Shown one piece after another: positions 50,109 through 59,138 of a stretch of DNA of 64,000 nucleotides. Each line of letters begins with the position of its first letter. Position 1 is the stretch's first letter. The stretch is from an uncultured Desulfosoma sp. (GTDB lineage Bacteria; Desulfobacterota; Syntrophobacteria; Syntrophobacterales; DSM-9756), in NCBI GenBank assembly GCA_937960435.1, contig CALGPN010000002.1, forward strand, positions 62,001 through 126,000, read 5' to 3'. The translations under genes and the position numbers were made by a program. Below the pieces are notes generated by a model that saw nothing but the letters and a program-made list of their open reading frames with translations, did no database searches and was not told the origin of the DNA.

Positions 50109-52451
50109 ATGGCTCCATCTCTTTTGATTGTGGAAAGCCCAACGAAAGCCAAGACTTTGAACCGGTACTTGGGGAAGGATTTCATCGTGAAAGCCTCCGT
50201 TGGCCACGTCAAGGATCTGCCTAAAGCCAAGCTGGGCATCGACGTGGAAAACCAGTTCAAGCCCGAGTACCAAGTCTTGCGCACCAAAAAAAAGGTGCTC
50301 AGGGAACTGAGTGACGCTGCAGCCAAGGCCGAAGCCGTCTACCTGGGACCCGACCCGGACCGGGAAGGGGAGGCCATCGCCTGGCACATAGCGGAGGAAC
50401 TCAAGATCGACGGCAAGCCATTGTACCGCGTGCTGTTTTACGAGCTGACCCCGAAAGCCATCCGCGAAGCCCTCCAGAACCCGGGGCGTCTCAACCCGAA
50501 CCTTTACGACGCCCAACAGGCGCGCCGCATCTTGGATCGGCTCGTGGGCTACCTCATCTCGCCCATTCTGTGGGAAAAGGTGAAACGAGGTTTGAGCGCC
50601 GGACGCGTCCAATCCGTCGCCCTCCGGCTCATCTGCGAAAGGGAACGGGATATTCAGCGGTTCGTCCCCGAAGAATACTGGACCATCACGGCCCAGGTGT
50701 CGCCGAAACACGAACAGGGCCCCAAGGAGAAGGCCGACCTTTTTCATGCCAAGCTGTGGCGCACGGGATCGAAGAAGGCCGAACTGCGTTCCGAAGAGCA
50801 GACATCGGCCGTGCTCCGGGCCCTGGAGGGAAATCTCTTTCGCGTCTCCAAAGTCGAAAAGAAGCAGCGACGCAAGAACGCGGCGCCGCCCTTCATTACG
50901 AGCACGCTGCAGCAGGAGGCGGCCCGCAAGCTGCGTTTTCCGGCGAAAAAAACCATGCGTGTGGCGCAAAGGCTCTATGAGGGAGTGGAAATTGGCGATG
51001 AAGGGGCCGTGGGCCTCATCACCTACATGCGCACCGACTCCACGCGCCTTGCGGATGAAGCCGTCAAGGCGGCGCGGGATTACATCGCGGATCGGTTCGG
51101 GCCGTCCTATGTTCCCGCCAAACCCAACCTTTACAAAGCCCAGTCCGGGGCTCAGGACGCCCATGAAGCCATCCGTCCGACGGACGTGACGCGAACGCCG
51201 GAATCCCTGGAAGGGTTCTTGTCCCGCGATGAATGGGCTCTTTATAGCCTGATCTGGAAGCGTTTCGTGGCCTGCCAGATGAGCCCGGCCGTCCTTTGGC
51301 AAACCACCGTGACCATTGAAGCCGTCCCTCAGGGAGATGTTTCCGAGGCCGAAACGGGAGGCGCCGACGAAAAGAAAAAACGCGGTCCCGTCCACTGGTT
51401 TCGGGCAACGGGGTCCGTGGTGGACTTCCCGGGTTTCATGGTGCTTTATACGGAAAGCGAGGACGATGCGTCGGCGGAGAAGGACGAAGGGGCGGGGGAG
51501 CGGCTGCCGAGACTTTCCGAAGGCCAAGTTTTGGACGTGCATCAGCTGATTCCCAAGCAGCACTTCACCCAGCCTCCGCCGCGTTACTCGGAAGCGAGCC
51601 TCATCAAGGAATTGGAAGAGCGAGGCATCGGCCGGCCCAGTACTTACGCCACCATTGTGTCCACCATCGTGGATCGGGAATACGTTCAGGAAAGTAAAAG
51701 ACAGCTCGTCCCCACGGAATTGGGCCTTCTGATCAACGAGCTCCTGACGGCCCATTTCCCGGAAATCGTCGATGTGGAATTTACGGCCAAGATGGAAAAA
51801 AGCCTGGATGAGGTGGAAAACGGCACCTGCCCGTCCCTGAAGGTTCTGGAAGAGTTTTACCGGCGTTTCAGCGTGACTTTGAGTCAGGCCCACAAGGCGA
51901 TGCGGAACCTGAAGGTGGCCGGGCTGCCCACGGGCCTTTCGTGCCCTCAGTGCGGCGGCGATCTGCACATTCGGTTCAGCCGAAACGGCCCTTTTCTCGC
52001 CTGCGCCAATCACCCCCAATGCCGATTCACCTCCAACTACCGTCGGGACGACAAGGGGCGGATCGAACTGGTGGAGCGGGAATCATCGGGAGAGACGTGC
52101 GACAAGTGCGGCAGTCCCATGGTGCTGAAAAAGGGGCGCTTCGGGGAATTCCTCGCGTGCAGCGCTTATCCGAAGTGCAAGAACACAAGGCCCGTGAGTT
52201 TGGGGGTGCCGTGCCCTCGGGAAGGCTGCGACGGGGAAATCGTGGAGCGCATGAGCAAGGCGGGCCGGAAGTTTTACGGCTGCACGCGATATCCCGACTG
52301 TGACGTGGTGCTCTGGTCTCGGCCGACGGCAAAAACGTGCCCCCAGTGCGGGTCCCCCACCATGGTGGACAAGGTCGGGAAAAAAGGGGAAAAATACTCT
52401 GTGTGTGCCCGTGCGGGGTGCGGTTACAAGGCCCCGCAGGAATCCTCCTGA
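50109..52451 (+). CDS. topA: DNA topoisomerase I
   Basis: This 780-aa type IA topoisomerase relaxes negative supercoils. It has the TOPRIM domain (LLIVESPTKAKTL, YLGPDPDREGEAIAW), SAGRVQSVALRL, the catalytic tyrosine in ITYMRTDSTRLA, and IGRPSTYATI. The C-terminus carries four zinc ribbons: CPQCGGDLHIRF, CDKCGSPMVLKKG, CPREGCDGEIV and CPQCGSPTMV, each closed by a second Cys pair. A charged insertion (~410-465) is visible. GGGGGAAGA precedes the ATG. Confidence 0.95.
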   Translation: MAPSLLIVESPTKAKTLNRYLGKDFIVKASVGHVKDLPKAKLGIDVENQFKPEYQVLRTKKKVLRELSDAAAKAEAVYLGPDPDREGEAIAWHIAEELKIDGKPLYRVLFYELTPKAIREALQNPGRLNPNLYDAQQARRILDRLVGYLISPILWEKVKRGLSAGRVQSVALRLICERERDIQRFVPEEYWTITAQVSPKHEQGPKEKADLFHAKLWRTGSKKAELRSEEQTSAVLRALEGNLFRVSKVEKKQRRKNAAPPFITSTLQQEAARKLRFPAKKTMRVAQRLYEGVEIGDEGAVGLITYMRTDSTRLADEAVKAARDYIADRFGPSYVPAKPNLYKAQSGAQDAHEAIRPTDVTRTPESLEGFLSRDEWALYSLIWKRFVACQMSPAVLWQTTVTIEAVPQGDVSEAETGGADEKKKRGPVHWFRATGSVVDFPGFMVLYTESEDDASAEKDEGAGERLPRLSEGQVLDVHQLIPKQHFTQPPPRYSEASLIKELEERGIGRPSTYATIVSTIVDREYVQESKRQLVPTELGLLINELLTAHFPEIVDVEFTAKMEKSLDEVENGTCPSLKVLEEFYRRFSVTLSQAHKAMRNLKVAGLPTGLSCPQCGGDLHIRFSRNGPFLACANHPQCRFTSNYRRDDKGRIELVERESSGETCDKCGSPMVLKKGRFGEFLACSAYPKCKNTRPVSLGVPCPREGCDGEIVERMSKAGRKFYGCTRYPDCDVVLWSRPTAKTCPQCGSPTMVDKVGKKGEKYSVCARAGCGYKAPQESS

Positions 52452-52476
52452 CGGGCTGAAATAAAGGATGCGGCGT

Positions 52477-53283
52477 ATGGGGCAGGAAGGCTGGGTGGCA
52501 TGGCTGGGCCCTGTGGCGGCTCTCCTCATCGGGTGCTGCCTGGGAAGTTTCTACAATGTGGTCATCTACCGCTGGCCCAAGGGGATGTCCCTTGTTTCCC
52601 CGCCGTCGCGATGCCCGAGCTGCGGAACCCCCATCCGCTGGGTCGATAACATCCCGGTCGTGAGTTTTGTCCTTCTTCGCGGCCGATGCAGGCACTGCCG
52701 ACAGACCATCTCATGGCGCTACCCTCTGGTAGAGCTCCTGACGGGACTCATGGCCGCGGCACTCTACCGCACCTTCGGCCTCTCGCCATCGCTGTTCGTC
52801 TTCTTCGCCTTCGGCTCCCTTTTGCTCCTCATCACTTTTATCGATTTGGACACGTACCTCATTCCCGATGTGTTGTCCGTGGGCGGGCTGGTCTTGGGCC
52901 TTGCGGCCGCGGCTCTCTTTTCCCACGTGCATTGGGCGGACGCTCTCGGCGGCGCGCTCCTTGGCGGCGCACTTTTCTTCGCCGTCGCGTGGGGCTACCA
53001 GAGGCTTCGCCGACAAGACGGGCTTGGGGGCGGAGACATCAAGCTCCTGGCCATGATCGGCGCCTTTATCGGTTGGAAAGGTGTGCTCTTTACGGTTTTC
53101 TTCTCCTCCGTCATCGGGGCCGCGGTGGGAGTGGCCGTCATGGTCCGTTCCCGACAGGGGTTTGCGGCGCGCATCCCTTTCGGGCCTTTTCTTTCTTTGG
53201 GCGCGATCACCTATGTGTTTTGGGGAGAAAAGCTGACGGCGTGGTACCTCGGGGCCATGGGCATGGAAGGGTTTGTCGGATGA
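52477..53283 (+). CDS. pilD: Type IV prepilin peptidase/N-methyltransferase
   Basis: This 268-aa membrane protease cleaves and methylates type IV prepilins and pseudopilins. GCCLGSFYNVVIYRWPKGM opens the family N-terminus. The cytoplasmic zinc site CPSCGT and CRHC follows. The two catalytic aspartates lie in FIDLDTYLIPD and GGGDIKLLAMIG. About seven helices follow the zinc loop. The ATG at 52477 lies eight bases after AAAGGA; the ATG at 52468 abuts it. No pilin gene is in the window. Confidence 0.92.
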   Translation: MGQEGWVAWLGPVAALLIGCCLGSFYNVVIYRWPKGMSLVSPPSRCPSCGTPIRWVDNIPVVSFVLLRGRCRHCRQTISWRYPLVELLTGLMAAALYRTFGLSPSLFVFFAFGSLLLLITFIDLDTYLIPDVLSVGGLVLGLAAAALFSHVHWADALGGALLGGALFFAVAWGYQRLRRQDGLGGGDIKLLAMIGAFIGWKGVLFTVFFSSVIGAAVGVAVMVRSRQGFAARIPFGPFLSLGAITYVFWGEKLTAWYLGAMGMEGFVG

Positions 53284-53369
53284 GAGGCTCGAAACCGTGC
53301 ACGGCGTGGAGCGCAGGCCATCGGGCTGCGGCATGCGGCATGGAACGGCAGTTCCCGCCCGAGAGAAAA

Positions 53370-53386
53370 ACGTTTTCTGAAAACGT
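53370..53386 (+). repeat. Short perfect palindrome between pilD and rsmE
   Basis: ACGTTTT (53370-53376) and AAAACGT (53380-53386) are perfect arms with a three-base loop. It could be a protein-binding site or RNA hairpin in the rsmE leader. Confidence 0.25.
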
Positions 53387-53434
53387 CCGAGGGGGCTTTT
53401 AAGGCATGAACGGTCGGCCTCCCGAAAGAGGGTC

Positions 53435-54232
53435 ATGACGCGCCGTCGGTTTTTTGGGGAATTTGAGGACTCGCCGAGTGGAGTCTTCCTTTTGGATGCC
53501 GAGGTCTCTCATCACTTGTGGCGGGTGCTTCGATTTCGGGAAGGGGATGCTCTGGAACTGTGCGATGGGCGGGGGCGGACGGCCGAGGCGAGAATCCGAG
53601 GGCACCGGCAAGGGCGGGTGGAGGTGGAGGTCCTGGCGCTGAACAGGGAAGAACCCGACCCCATTTGGACGGTGCTCATGGTGCCGTGGGCGCGATCGGA
53701 CCGAATGGACCTTGTGGTGCGTCAGGCTGTGGAGCTGGGCGTTGCCGAGTTATGGTTCTTTGAGGCGGAACGCAGTCAATACGCCTTGCAAGGATCCCGC
53801 AAGGAAAAAAGACTGGGGCGCTACGAAAAGATCGCTCGAGACGCCCTATGCCAGAGCGGGCGGGCGTGGCTTCCCGTGTTCCGCTGCGAGGATTCGACGG
53901 AGGAAGCTTTGAACGAATGGGTCCCTGGGTTTCCTGGGGACGATGAAGTCCGGATCCTCGCTTGCGAGACGGAACCGCGGGAAACCTTGTTCGCTCTTCG
54001 GCATTGGCGCCCGTGGGTGACGCGGATCGTCGCGGCTGTAGGCCCCGAAGGGGGATGGACGGACGCCGAACGGCGAGCTTTTGATTCTCGGGGATTTTCT
54101 CCGGTGAGTCTCGGCCGGTACGTGCTGCGTTTCGAAACCGCCTGCACGGCCATTTTGGCCGCCGTGGAGGTGCTTTGGAAACAAGCGTTTTCTCAAAAGT
54201 CCCAACCTGCAGCGAGGATGGAGACACCATGA
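53435..54232 (+). CDS. rsmE: 16S rRNA (uracil-1498-N3)-methyltransferase
   Basis: This 265-aa SPOUT-class enzyme methylates U1498 of 16S rRNA. An N-terminal PUA-like domain has HHLWRVLRFREGDALELCDGRG (in part). The knot region carries LACETEP, VGPEGGWTDAE and SLGRYVLRFETACTAILA, the family signatures. AAAGAGGG precedes the ATG. Its stop overlaps the zinc-ribbon gene by four bases. Confidence 0.9.
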   Translation: MTRRRFFGEFEDSPSGVFLLDAEVSHHLWRVLRFREGDALELCDGRGRTAEARIRGHRQGRVEVEVLALNREEPDPIWTVLMVPWARSDRMDLVVRQAVELGVAELWFFEAERSQYALQGSRKEKRLGRYEKIARDALCQSGRAWLPVFRCEDSTEEALNEWVPGFPGDDEVRILACETEPRETLFALRHWRPWVTRIVAAVGPEGGWTDAERRAFDSRGFSPVSLGRYVLRFETACTAILAAVEVLWKQAFSQKSQPAARMETP

Positions 54233-55275
54233 AATGTCCCAAATGCGGTTTCATCGGATTTGACCATCTCAGCACTTGTGCCAAATGCGGCAAAGAGCTG
54301 GATTCGGTGCGTCGGGATCTCAACCTGTTTGACTTTGCGCCGGCGGTTCCGGCCTTTGTTCTGGAGGCCGTTCTGGCTTTGACCCAAAGGAGTGTCGGGG
54401 CTTCTGCCGCGGCGGCCGCCGTTTCTATGGCAGCCGGAGAACCGGGCGCATCGTTGGACCTCCTGGGCGAAATCGACCTCAAGGTGGACGTGGATGAAAA
54501 GCCCGAGGAGATCACCTTGGAACTCCTCGACGAAGGTGAGGACTCTTCCGTAGTGCCTGAGCCGACGGTTGAGATGCCCTCTGAAAGCTTCACCGTAGGT
54601 GGGCCTTCGGCGACAGCGACCGAGTGGGAAGAAAAGCCGGTGTTGATTGAGAGCGAGCCCGACGATCTCGACCTGAAAATCGACGCGGATCTCGAGGAGA
54701 CTCAGGAACCGGGGGTTTTCGATCTTTCCGATGTGGAAGACGAAACGGCGTTTGAGGAAACGTTGGATGAAGAGGCCATGACCGATGAGGCTTTGGAGCG
54801 GCTTCGCCGTGAGCTGGAATCGGCCGGCGGAATCCTGAAAGAGATTGAAAAGGGCGAGCCTTCGGGGGACGAAGCGGAATCCCCAACGGCTGAGGTGTTG
54901 GAACCGGAGCCCACTGAAGAAGCGATGGAGATCGAAGAGGATGCGGAGCTTTCCGATCTCGGTTTCGGTCATCCTGTGGTTGATGAAGAGAAAAAAGAGG
55001 AAAAAGACGAGGACGTTTTCATCCTCATGGAAGAAAGAGACGGTGGGCTGGCCGTTCAGGAATTCAGCTTGGAGGAAAGCCCTTCTGGGGAAGAAAAACA
55101 CGGGGAAAAGGACGGCGAGACGCTTGTCTTGGATCTGGATGCCTTGATGGACGAAGAGGAACTCAAGCCGGACAGGGAGACAACTTCAAAGAAGGAAGAA
55201 CCCGAGATCGACGGACTGGTCTTGGAGTTGGAGGACGGCTTTTATATAGAGCCGGACGACGAGGAAGAAGGGTGA
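54229..55275 (+). CDS. Zinc-ribbon, highly acidic protein of unknown function
   Basis: This 348-aa protein starts with a zinc ribbon, CPKC at residues 3-6 and CAKC at 17-20. An Ala-rich stretch (~55-70) follows. The rest is dominated by Asp and Glu with repeated short aliphatic-acidic units such as LDLLGEIDLKVDV, LDLKIDADLEE and LVLDLDALMDEEE. No transmembrane segment is clear. Zinc ribbon plus a long acidic region is common in uncharacterised deltaproteobacterial proteins. It is translationally coupled to rsmE. I do not recognise a specific family; function unknown. Confidence 0.7.
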   Translation: MKCPKCGFIGFDHLSTCAKCGKELDSVRRDLNLFDFAPAVPAFVLEAVLALTQRSVGASAAAAAVSMAAGEPGASLDLLGEIDLKVDVDEKPEEITLELLDEGEDSSVVPEPTVEMPSESFTVGGPSATATEWEEKPVLIESEPDDLDLKIDADLEETQEPGVFDLSDVEDETAFEETLDEEAMTDEALERLRRELESAGGILKEIEKGEPSGDEAESPTAEVLEPEPTEEAMEIEEDAELSDLGFGHPVVDEEKKEEKDEDVFILMEERDGGLAVQEFSLEESPSGEEKHGEKDGETLVLDLDALMDEEELKPDRETTSKKEEPEIDGLVLELEDGFYIEPDDEEEG

Positions 55276-55283
55276 CAAAGTGC

Positions 55284-55311
55284 TTGACAAGGGTTCGAAC
55301 GATCCTGTAAG
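55284..55311 (+). promoter_or_regulatory. Promoter of tRNA-Phe
   Basis: TTGACA (55284-55289), a 16-base spacer and TGTAAG (55306-55311) lie just before the tRNA, leaving room for a start about 8 bases upstream of it. Confidence 0.6.
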
Positions 55312-55326
55312 TTCGCCCACGGCTTT

Positions 55327-55402
55327 GGCGAGGTAGCTCAGTCGGTAGAGCAGTGGACTGAAAATCCTCGTGTCCCCAGTTCGATTCTGGGCCTCGCCAC
55401 CA
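55327..55402 (+). tRNA. tRNA-Phe (GAA)
   Basis: The 76-base sequence folds as a standard tRNA. The acceptor stem pairs GGCGAGG with CCTCGCC, the D-arm has AGCTCAGTCGGTAGAGC, the anticodon loop is CTGAAAA with anticodon GAA, and the T-arm has CCAGTTCGATTCTGG. The 3' CCA is encoded. A promoter lies at 55284-55311 and a terminator at 55445. Confidence 0.95.
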
Positions 55403-55444
55403 CGAGCACTCATCAAATTTCGGGGTTACCGCCCCAATCATAGA

Positions 55445-55475
55445 AAAGCCCGCCACCAGCGGGCTTTCCTCTTTT
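55445..55475 (+). terminator. Intrinsic terminator after tRNA-Phe
   Basis: AAAGCCCGC (55445-55453) and GCGGGCTTT (55459-55467) form a perfect 9-bp stem with a five-base loop, followed by CCTCTTTT. It lies 43 bases after the tRNA and 16 bases before the next gene start. Confidence 0.75.
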
Positions 55476-55490
55476 CAGGAGGGAGTGACC

Positions 55491-56105
55491 ATGGAATGGC
55501 GAATCGCCAAGGTGCAGTATCGTCCTGAAGGAGATTTGCTGGAGCGGCTTCGTCACGTCACACTGCTCAAACGCCCCGATGTGTATGTCTATCGGGATGC
55601 GGCCATCAGCCTTGAGAAAATCCCCGTGGAAGATCTCTATCCCGCGCAACGTTACGTCTTGGTTCAAGAACTGCAAAAGGTTCGACACCTGAAGTGGGAA
55701 TTGGAACGCTTCGGCTTCGATCTGTTTGAGCTCAACGGATATCTGAAAATCTGGCTCGACGGCGAAGACGAGGCCGTCGATCTTTTGCCCCCCGTGGTAG
55801 AAGAGTCTCTGGAGCGCAACGGCCGCATGGTGAACCTCATCAACGACGGCATGCACCGCCTTTATCTCGCCTATTTGGAATGGGTGATCCCTCAGGTCAT
55901 TCTGGTTCGGGGCGTGCCGGAGGATTTGCCCTATTACGCGTATCCCATCCCGGAGAAATGGAAGGGCGTCCAGATGGTGAAGGATCTGCCGCCCGGATAC
56001 ATCAAAAAATGGCATCGCATTCAAGACCACCATTCCCTTTATCGCAACTTCAATTCCGCTTTTGACAACGTGGGGGCGCCTCGAGGCTACTTCACGGTCT
56101 CGTAG
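55491..56105 (+). CDS. Conserved-looking protein of unknown function, 204 aa
   Basis: A well-formed gene starts at ATG 55491 after AGGAGGGAG. The protein is soluble and rich in Tyr, Trp, Leu and Glu. Its C-terminal half has a striking HHSLYRNFNSAFDNVG-type polar run and LPPGYIKKWHRIQDH. Residues ~65-95 are acidic-amphipathic (WELERFGFDLFELNGYLKIW, in part). No enzyme motif, signal peptide or helix was recognised. Its strong ribosome site and normal codon use argue that it is real. It follows the tRNA terminator and precedes the membrane protein gene by 28 bases. Function unknown. Confidence 0.6.
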   Translation: MEWRIAKVQYRPEGDLLERLRHVTLLKRPDVYVYRDAAISLEKIPVEDLYPAQRYVLVQELQKVRHLKWELERFGFDLFELNGYLKIWLDGEDEAVDLLPPVVEESLERNGRMVNLINDGMHRLYLAYLEWVIPQVILVRGVPEDLPYYAYPIPEKWKGVQMVKDLPPGYIKKWHRIQDHHSLYRNFNSAFDNVGAPRGYFTVS

Positions 56106-56133
56106 GCCGACACTCCGAGGATTGTACCGCGCC

Positions 56134-57081
56134 ATGGAGACAACGAAAGACGTCCTGCGGCAAGGGCTGCTCAAAGGGCTTTCAGGGTTTTTCTGGATGG
56201 CCAAGATCGTTGTCCCCGTGTCCTATGGCACGGCGCTCCTTGCGTGGAGCGGGGTGCTGGATACCCTCACGGTCCTTCTCAAGCCCTTCATGCATCACTT
56301 GGGCCTTCCGGCCGTGGGTGCGGTGCCCTTGATCGTGGGAGCCTTAAGCAGCGTTTACGGCGGTATCGCCGCCATGTCCGTGTTGCCGTTCACCACGGCC
56401 CAGATGATTCTTCTGGCCAATTTCATTCTCATCTGTCACAACATGATCCAAGAGACCATCATTCAGTCCCGGTCGGGCATCAAGGCATGGAAAGCCGTGG
56501 CGGTGCGAGTTGTCGCCGCCGTGGTCACCGTCTACGTTTTGCAGTTTTTCGTGGGCGCCACGCCGCAGGATGGGCCGGCGGGAGACGTTCCCCAGGCGAT
56601 CCGGCAGGGGTTCGTGAGCATGACGCTGTCGTGGGCGGCGGCGACGGCTAAACTCTGCCTGAAGATCTTCGTGATCATCATGGGCATCATGACGGTGTTG
56701 GAAGTGGCGAAAGCCCGCCATTGGATCACCTGGATCGTCAGGGCAACGGGACCCCTTTTGAGGCTTCTAGGGCTTTCCCATCGCGTCGGGGTGCTGTGGA
56801 TGACGGCGGTGGTTTTCGGGTTGGCCTACGGTGGCGCGGTCATTGTGGAAGAAGCGAAAAATTCGGATCTCACGCCTGAAGATCTAGAATCGCTCCATCT
56901 TTCCGTCGGCGTCAACCACTCCATGGTGGAAGACCCTATGCTCTTTCTCCCTTTGGGGCTCCCGGCCTTTTGGCTGTGGGTTCCGCGCCTTGTCACGGCC
57001 GTGTGTATCACGTGGTGCCTGTCCCTTGGGGTTCACCTCCTGTCTTCCAGGGCCAGGGCGATGAGCCGGTCCAGCAGCTGA
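56134..57081 (+). CDS. Nucleoside-recognition (Gate) domain membrane protein
   Basis: This 315-aa membrane protein has seven or eight helices in two similar halves. Each half contains a Gate-type segment: MAKIVVPVSYGTALLAWSGVL with GGIAAMSVLPF, and later VLEVAKARHWITWIV with GLAYGGAVIVEEAK. Gate-domain proteins include nucleoside transporters and SpmA/SpmB, and their substrates are mostly unknown. ATG 56134 is poorly supported by a ribosome site. The last 49 bases overlap ddl on the opposite strand. Confidence 0.7.
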   Translation: METTKDVLRQGLLKGLSGFFWMAKIVVPVSYGTALLAWSGVLDTLTVLLKPFMHHLGLPAVGAVPLIVGALSSVYGGIAAMSVLPFTTAQMILLANFILICHNMIQETIIQSRSGIKAWKAVAVRVVAAVVTVYVLQFFVGATPQDGPAGDVPQAIRQGFVSMTLSWAAATAKLCLKIFVIIMGIMTVLEVAKARHWITWIVRATGPLLRLLGLSHRVGVLWMTAVVFGLAYGGAVIVEEAKNSDLTPEDLESLHLSVGVNHSMVEDPMLFLPLGLPAFWLWVPRLVTAVCITWCLSLGVHLLSSRARAMSRSSS

Positions 57082-57980
57082 GGGAAGGGGATGCCCGCGG
57101 CGGCCGCGGCCTGCGGGAAAAGGCTCGTTTGTGTCATGCCGGGAATCGTGTTAGTTTCCAGCACATAAATTTTTTCTTCCGCCACCTGGACCATCATGTC
57201 CGTGCGGCTATATCCCCGGCAGCACAAGGCTCGGTGCGCTCTGAGAGCCAACTCCTGGGCCTTTCGGGTAAGTTCCGTCGGGAGCCGTGCCGGGCAGATC
57301 TCCCTGGTTGCCCCCGGCGTGTATTTCGCTTCGTAATCGAAAAAATCGAATTGTTCCCCCGGCACGATCTCCACCAGCGGCAAGGCCTGCAGGTCGTCGT
57401 TACCCAAAACGCCTCCGGTGACTTCAATGCCCGGGATATATTTTTCGACCAAACATCGCCGGTCGTAGCCCCACGCTTTTTGAAGAGCGTCGGGCAGAGC
57501 CTCTTTTCGGCGGACAATGCTCAAACCGATGCTGGATCCCTCGTGTTCCGGTTTGACCACCACGGGCAAGCCCAACCGTTCCACGATGGCTCCGGACGCA
57601 GGGGGATGGGCGCGGTCGGCAATGACGTAAGGGGCGACGGGGAGGCCTTCCTGTTCGTAGAGCCGTTTACTGACGATTTTGTTCATGGCCAGGGCGCTTC
57701 CCAACACACCGCTTCCTTGGTAGGGGATGCCCAAGGAGTCGAGAAAGCCTTGGATGGTGCCGTCCTCGCCCAGGCGGCCGTGGAGGATGATCAGAGCCAC
57801 ATCGATCCGGGGTGCATCCTGGACAAGACGCGGCAGATCGTCCCGCGGGTCGTAGCGGGTGATGATATATTTTTCCTTGTCGAGAGCGTGATAGACCTGC
57901 TGGGCGCTTTTCAGGGACACCTCTCTTTCCGCGGAGACGCCTCCGGCCAGCAAGGCCACTCGGAGTTTGGTCGTCGCCAT
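57033..57980 (-). CDS. ddl: D-alanine--D-alanine ligase
   Basis: This 315-aa ATP-grasp enzyme joins two D-alanines for peptidoglycan. It has VALLAGGVSAEREVSLKSA, ILHGRLGEDGTIQGFLD, KPEHEGSSIGLS, VEIVPGEQFDFFDYEAKY (in part), YSRTDMMVQ and the metal site LETNTIPGMTQTSLFP. The ATG at 57980 follows AAGAGGG; a start 18 bases earlier is possible. It is second after the HD gene on the minus strand, 18 bases apart. Its last 49 bases overlap the Gate-protein gene tail to tail. Confidence 0.94.
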   Translation of the reverse strand: MATTKLRVALLAGGVSAEREVSLKSAQQVYHALDKEKYIITRYDPRDDLPRLVQDAPRIDVALIILHGRLGEDGTIQGFLDSLGIPYQGSGVLGSALAMNKIVSKRLYEQEGLPVAPYVIADRAHPPASGAIVERLGLPVVVKPEHEGSSIGLSIVRRKEALPDALQKAWGYDRRCLVEKYIPGIEVTGGVLGNDDLQALPLVEIVPGEQFDFFDYEAKYTPGATREICPARLPTELTRKAQELALRAHRALCCRGYSRTDMMVQVAEEKIYVLETNTIPGMTQTSLFPQAAAAAGIPFPQLLDRLIALALEDRR

Positions 57981-57998
57981 GGGACCCTCTTGCTCCAC

Positions 57999-58586
57999 TC
58001 ATGCCGTTTCGGCGCCATCGAAGAGCACCGGAGGCCAGGGGACCTTGCGGGCTTCTTCGGCGAGCCGTTCCGGACTGATGGATGTGTGGAAGAACAGTTT
58101 GCGCTCCAAAGTCTGATAAAGCCTCCAGCGGCGTTCCAGGAGCGCTTTCCTTTCGGCGGTCGTGCCGTATCGGGTCACAAGGTCCGCAAAACGCTCGTCC
58201 AGGGTGACGATCTCATCGTGTTTGACACGCTTGTCCGCGTAGTTGACCACCAGCGATTCCGAGAAAGGCTCTTGGAGCATGGACGGATCAAGTTCAATGT
58301 GATCGCGCACAATGGGCGCCACGGCGGGGAATCCCCATTGTTCCAAAAGGGCGGCGCCTAGCCGAGCGTGGTTTTCGCCGGTTTTCAGCGAAAGTTCTTT
58401 GGCGACGTCGTGCAGCAGTCCACCGGCCCACACCAACGCTTCATCCAACCGATGGCTGTTGGCGTTGAGCCGGCGGGCCAAAGCCACCGCGCATCGGGCC
58501 ACTTCGGCACTGTGCGCCACGATGTGGGGCGGGACACGCGCCGTGCGTAAAAGCTCCAAGCATTGGATCATGGTCGGGATTTTCAA
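57999..58586 (-). CDS. HD-domain phosphohydrolase
   Basis: This 195-aa protein has an HD domain with HIVAHSAEVA, the metal-binding HD in GGLLHDVAKEL, NHARLGAALLE, and a later D in VNYADKRVKHDE. HD enzymes hydrolyse nucleotides or phospho-compounds; the specific substrate is unknown. The start appears to be TTG 58586 with AAGGGGGTG just upstream. It lies 18 bases before ddl. Some annotators would call it a YqeK-like or HDIG protein; I cannot decide. Confidence 0.75.
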   Translation of the reverse strand: MKIPTMIQCLELLRTARVPPHIVAHSAEVARCAVALARRLNANSHRLDEALVWAGGLLHDVAKELSLKTGENHARLGAALLEQWGFPAVAPIVRDHIELDPSMLQEPFSESLVVNYADKRVKHDEIVTLDERFADLVTRYGTTAERKALLERRWRLYQTLERKLFFHTSISPERLAEEARKVPWPPVLFDGAETA

Positions 58587-59138
58587 TGGCTCACCCCCTT
58601 GGGTGCTTGCTTTTCGCTGCAGCCTACCACAAACGATAGAAGATTCAAGACGTGAGCGTGTTGAGAGCGCCGTCTGTCAAAATTGAGTGAAAATTTCCGA
58701 AAAGAGGAGAACGGACGAGTTTCGAGAAAGAGGCCCGGTGCCGTTTCCCCGGAGGGATGGGGTCAAAAAAGCGATATCGCGACGGAAAACGTCTCATCCA
58801 TAAAGAAATTCCGAATCGAGCACTTGCATGCGATGGCTCGGTAACATCTGTGCATTGCAAAAAATTTTCCAACCGTGCGCGGCCTCGGCGCCGGCACCGG
58901 ACAGCCGCAGACGGGCTTTGACCTCCGGCCCCGAAAACAGTATCAGAGAGCCCGACAATGTGCGGGTGCGAGTCGTCACTCGATCGGTTTTTCAAAACAT
59001 TCCGGACAGTTCCACTCGCGAGGACTCCTTCTTTCCTTACGCCCTTCGCAGGATTGACCCAAGGCGTTGTTTGGCCGAGCCTTTTCTGCGGGCTTTCAAG
59101 GGTGGAAGGGGTGAACAGGTTCGAGAGGGGGCGTGTTC
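58587..59138. other. 552-base divergent region between HD gene and DnaA-like gene
   Basis: No convincing gene is visible. A 61-codon minus-strand frame at 58794-58979 lacks a ribosome site. No cluster of DnaA boxes (TTATNCACA) was found, so this is not an evident replication origin. The AT-rich patch near 58850-58870 (ATTGCAAAAAATTTTCC) stands out in GC-rich DNA and may belong to a promoter. Confidence 0.5.

Noticed and set aside
58794..58979. 61-codon minus-strand frame before the DnaA-like gene
   Set aside because: Starts with GTG without a ribosome site; no evidence beyond being open.
58587..59138. Replication origin next to the DnaA-like gene
   Set aside because: No cluster of DnaA boxes or DUE-like AT-rich repeat was found, and dnaN is not adjacent.
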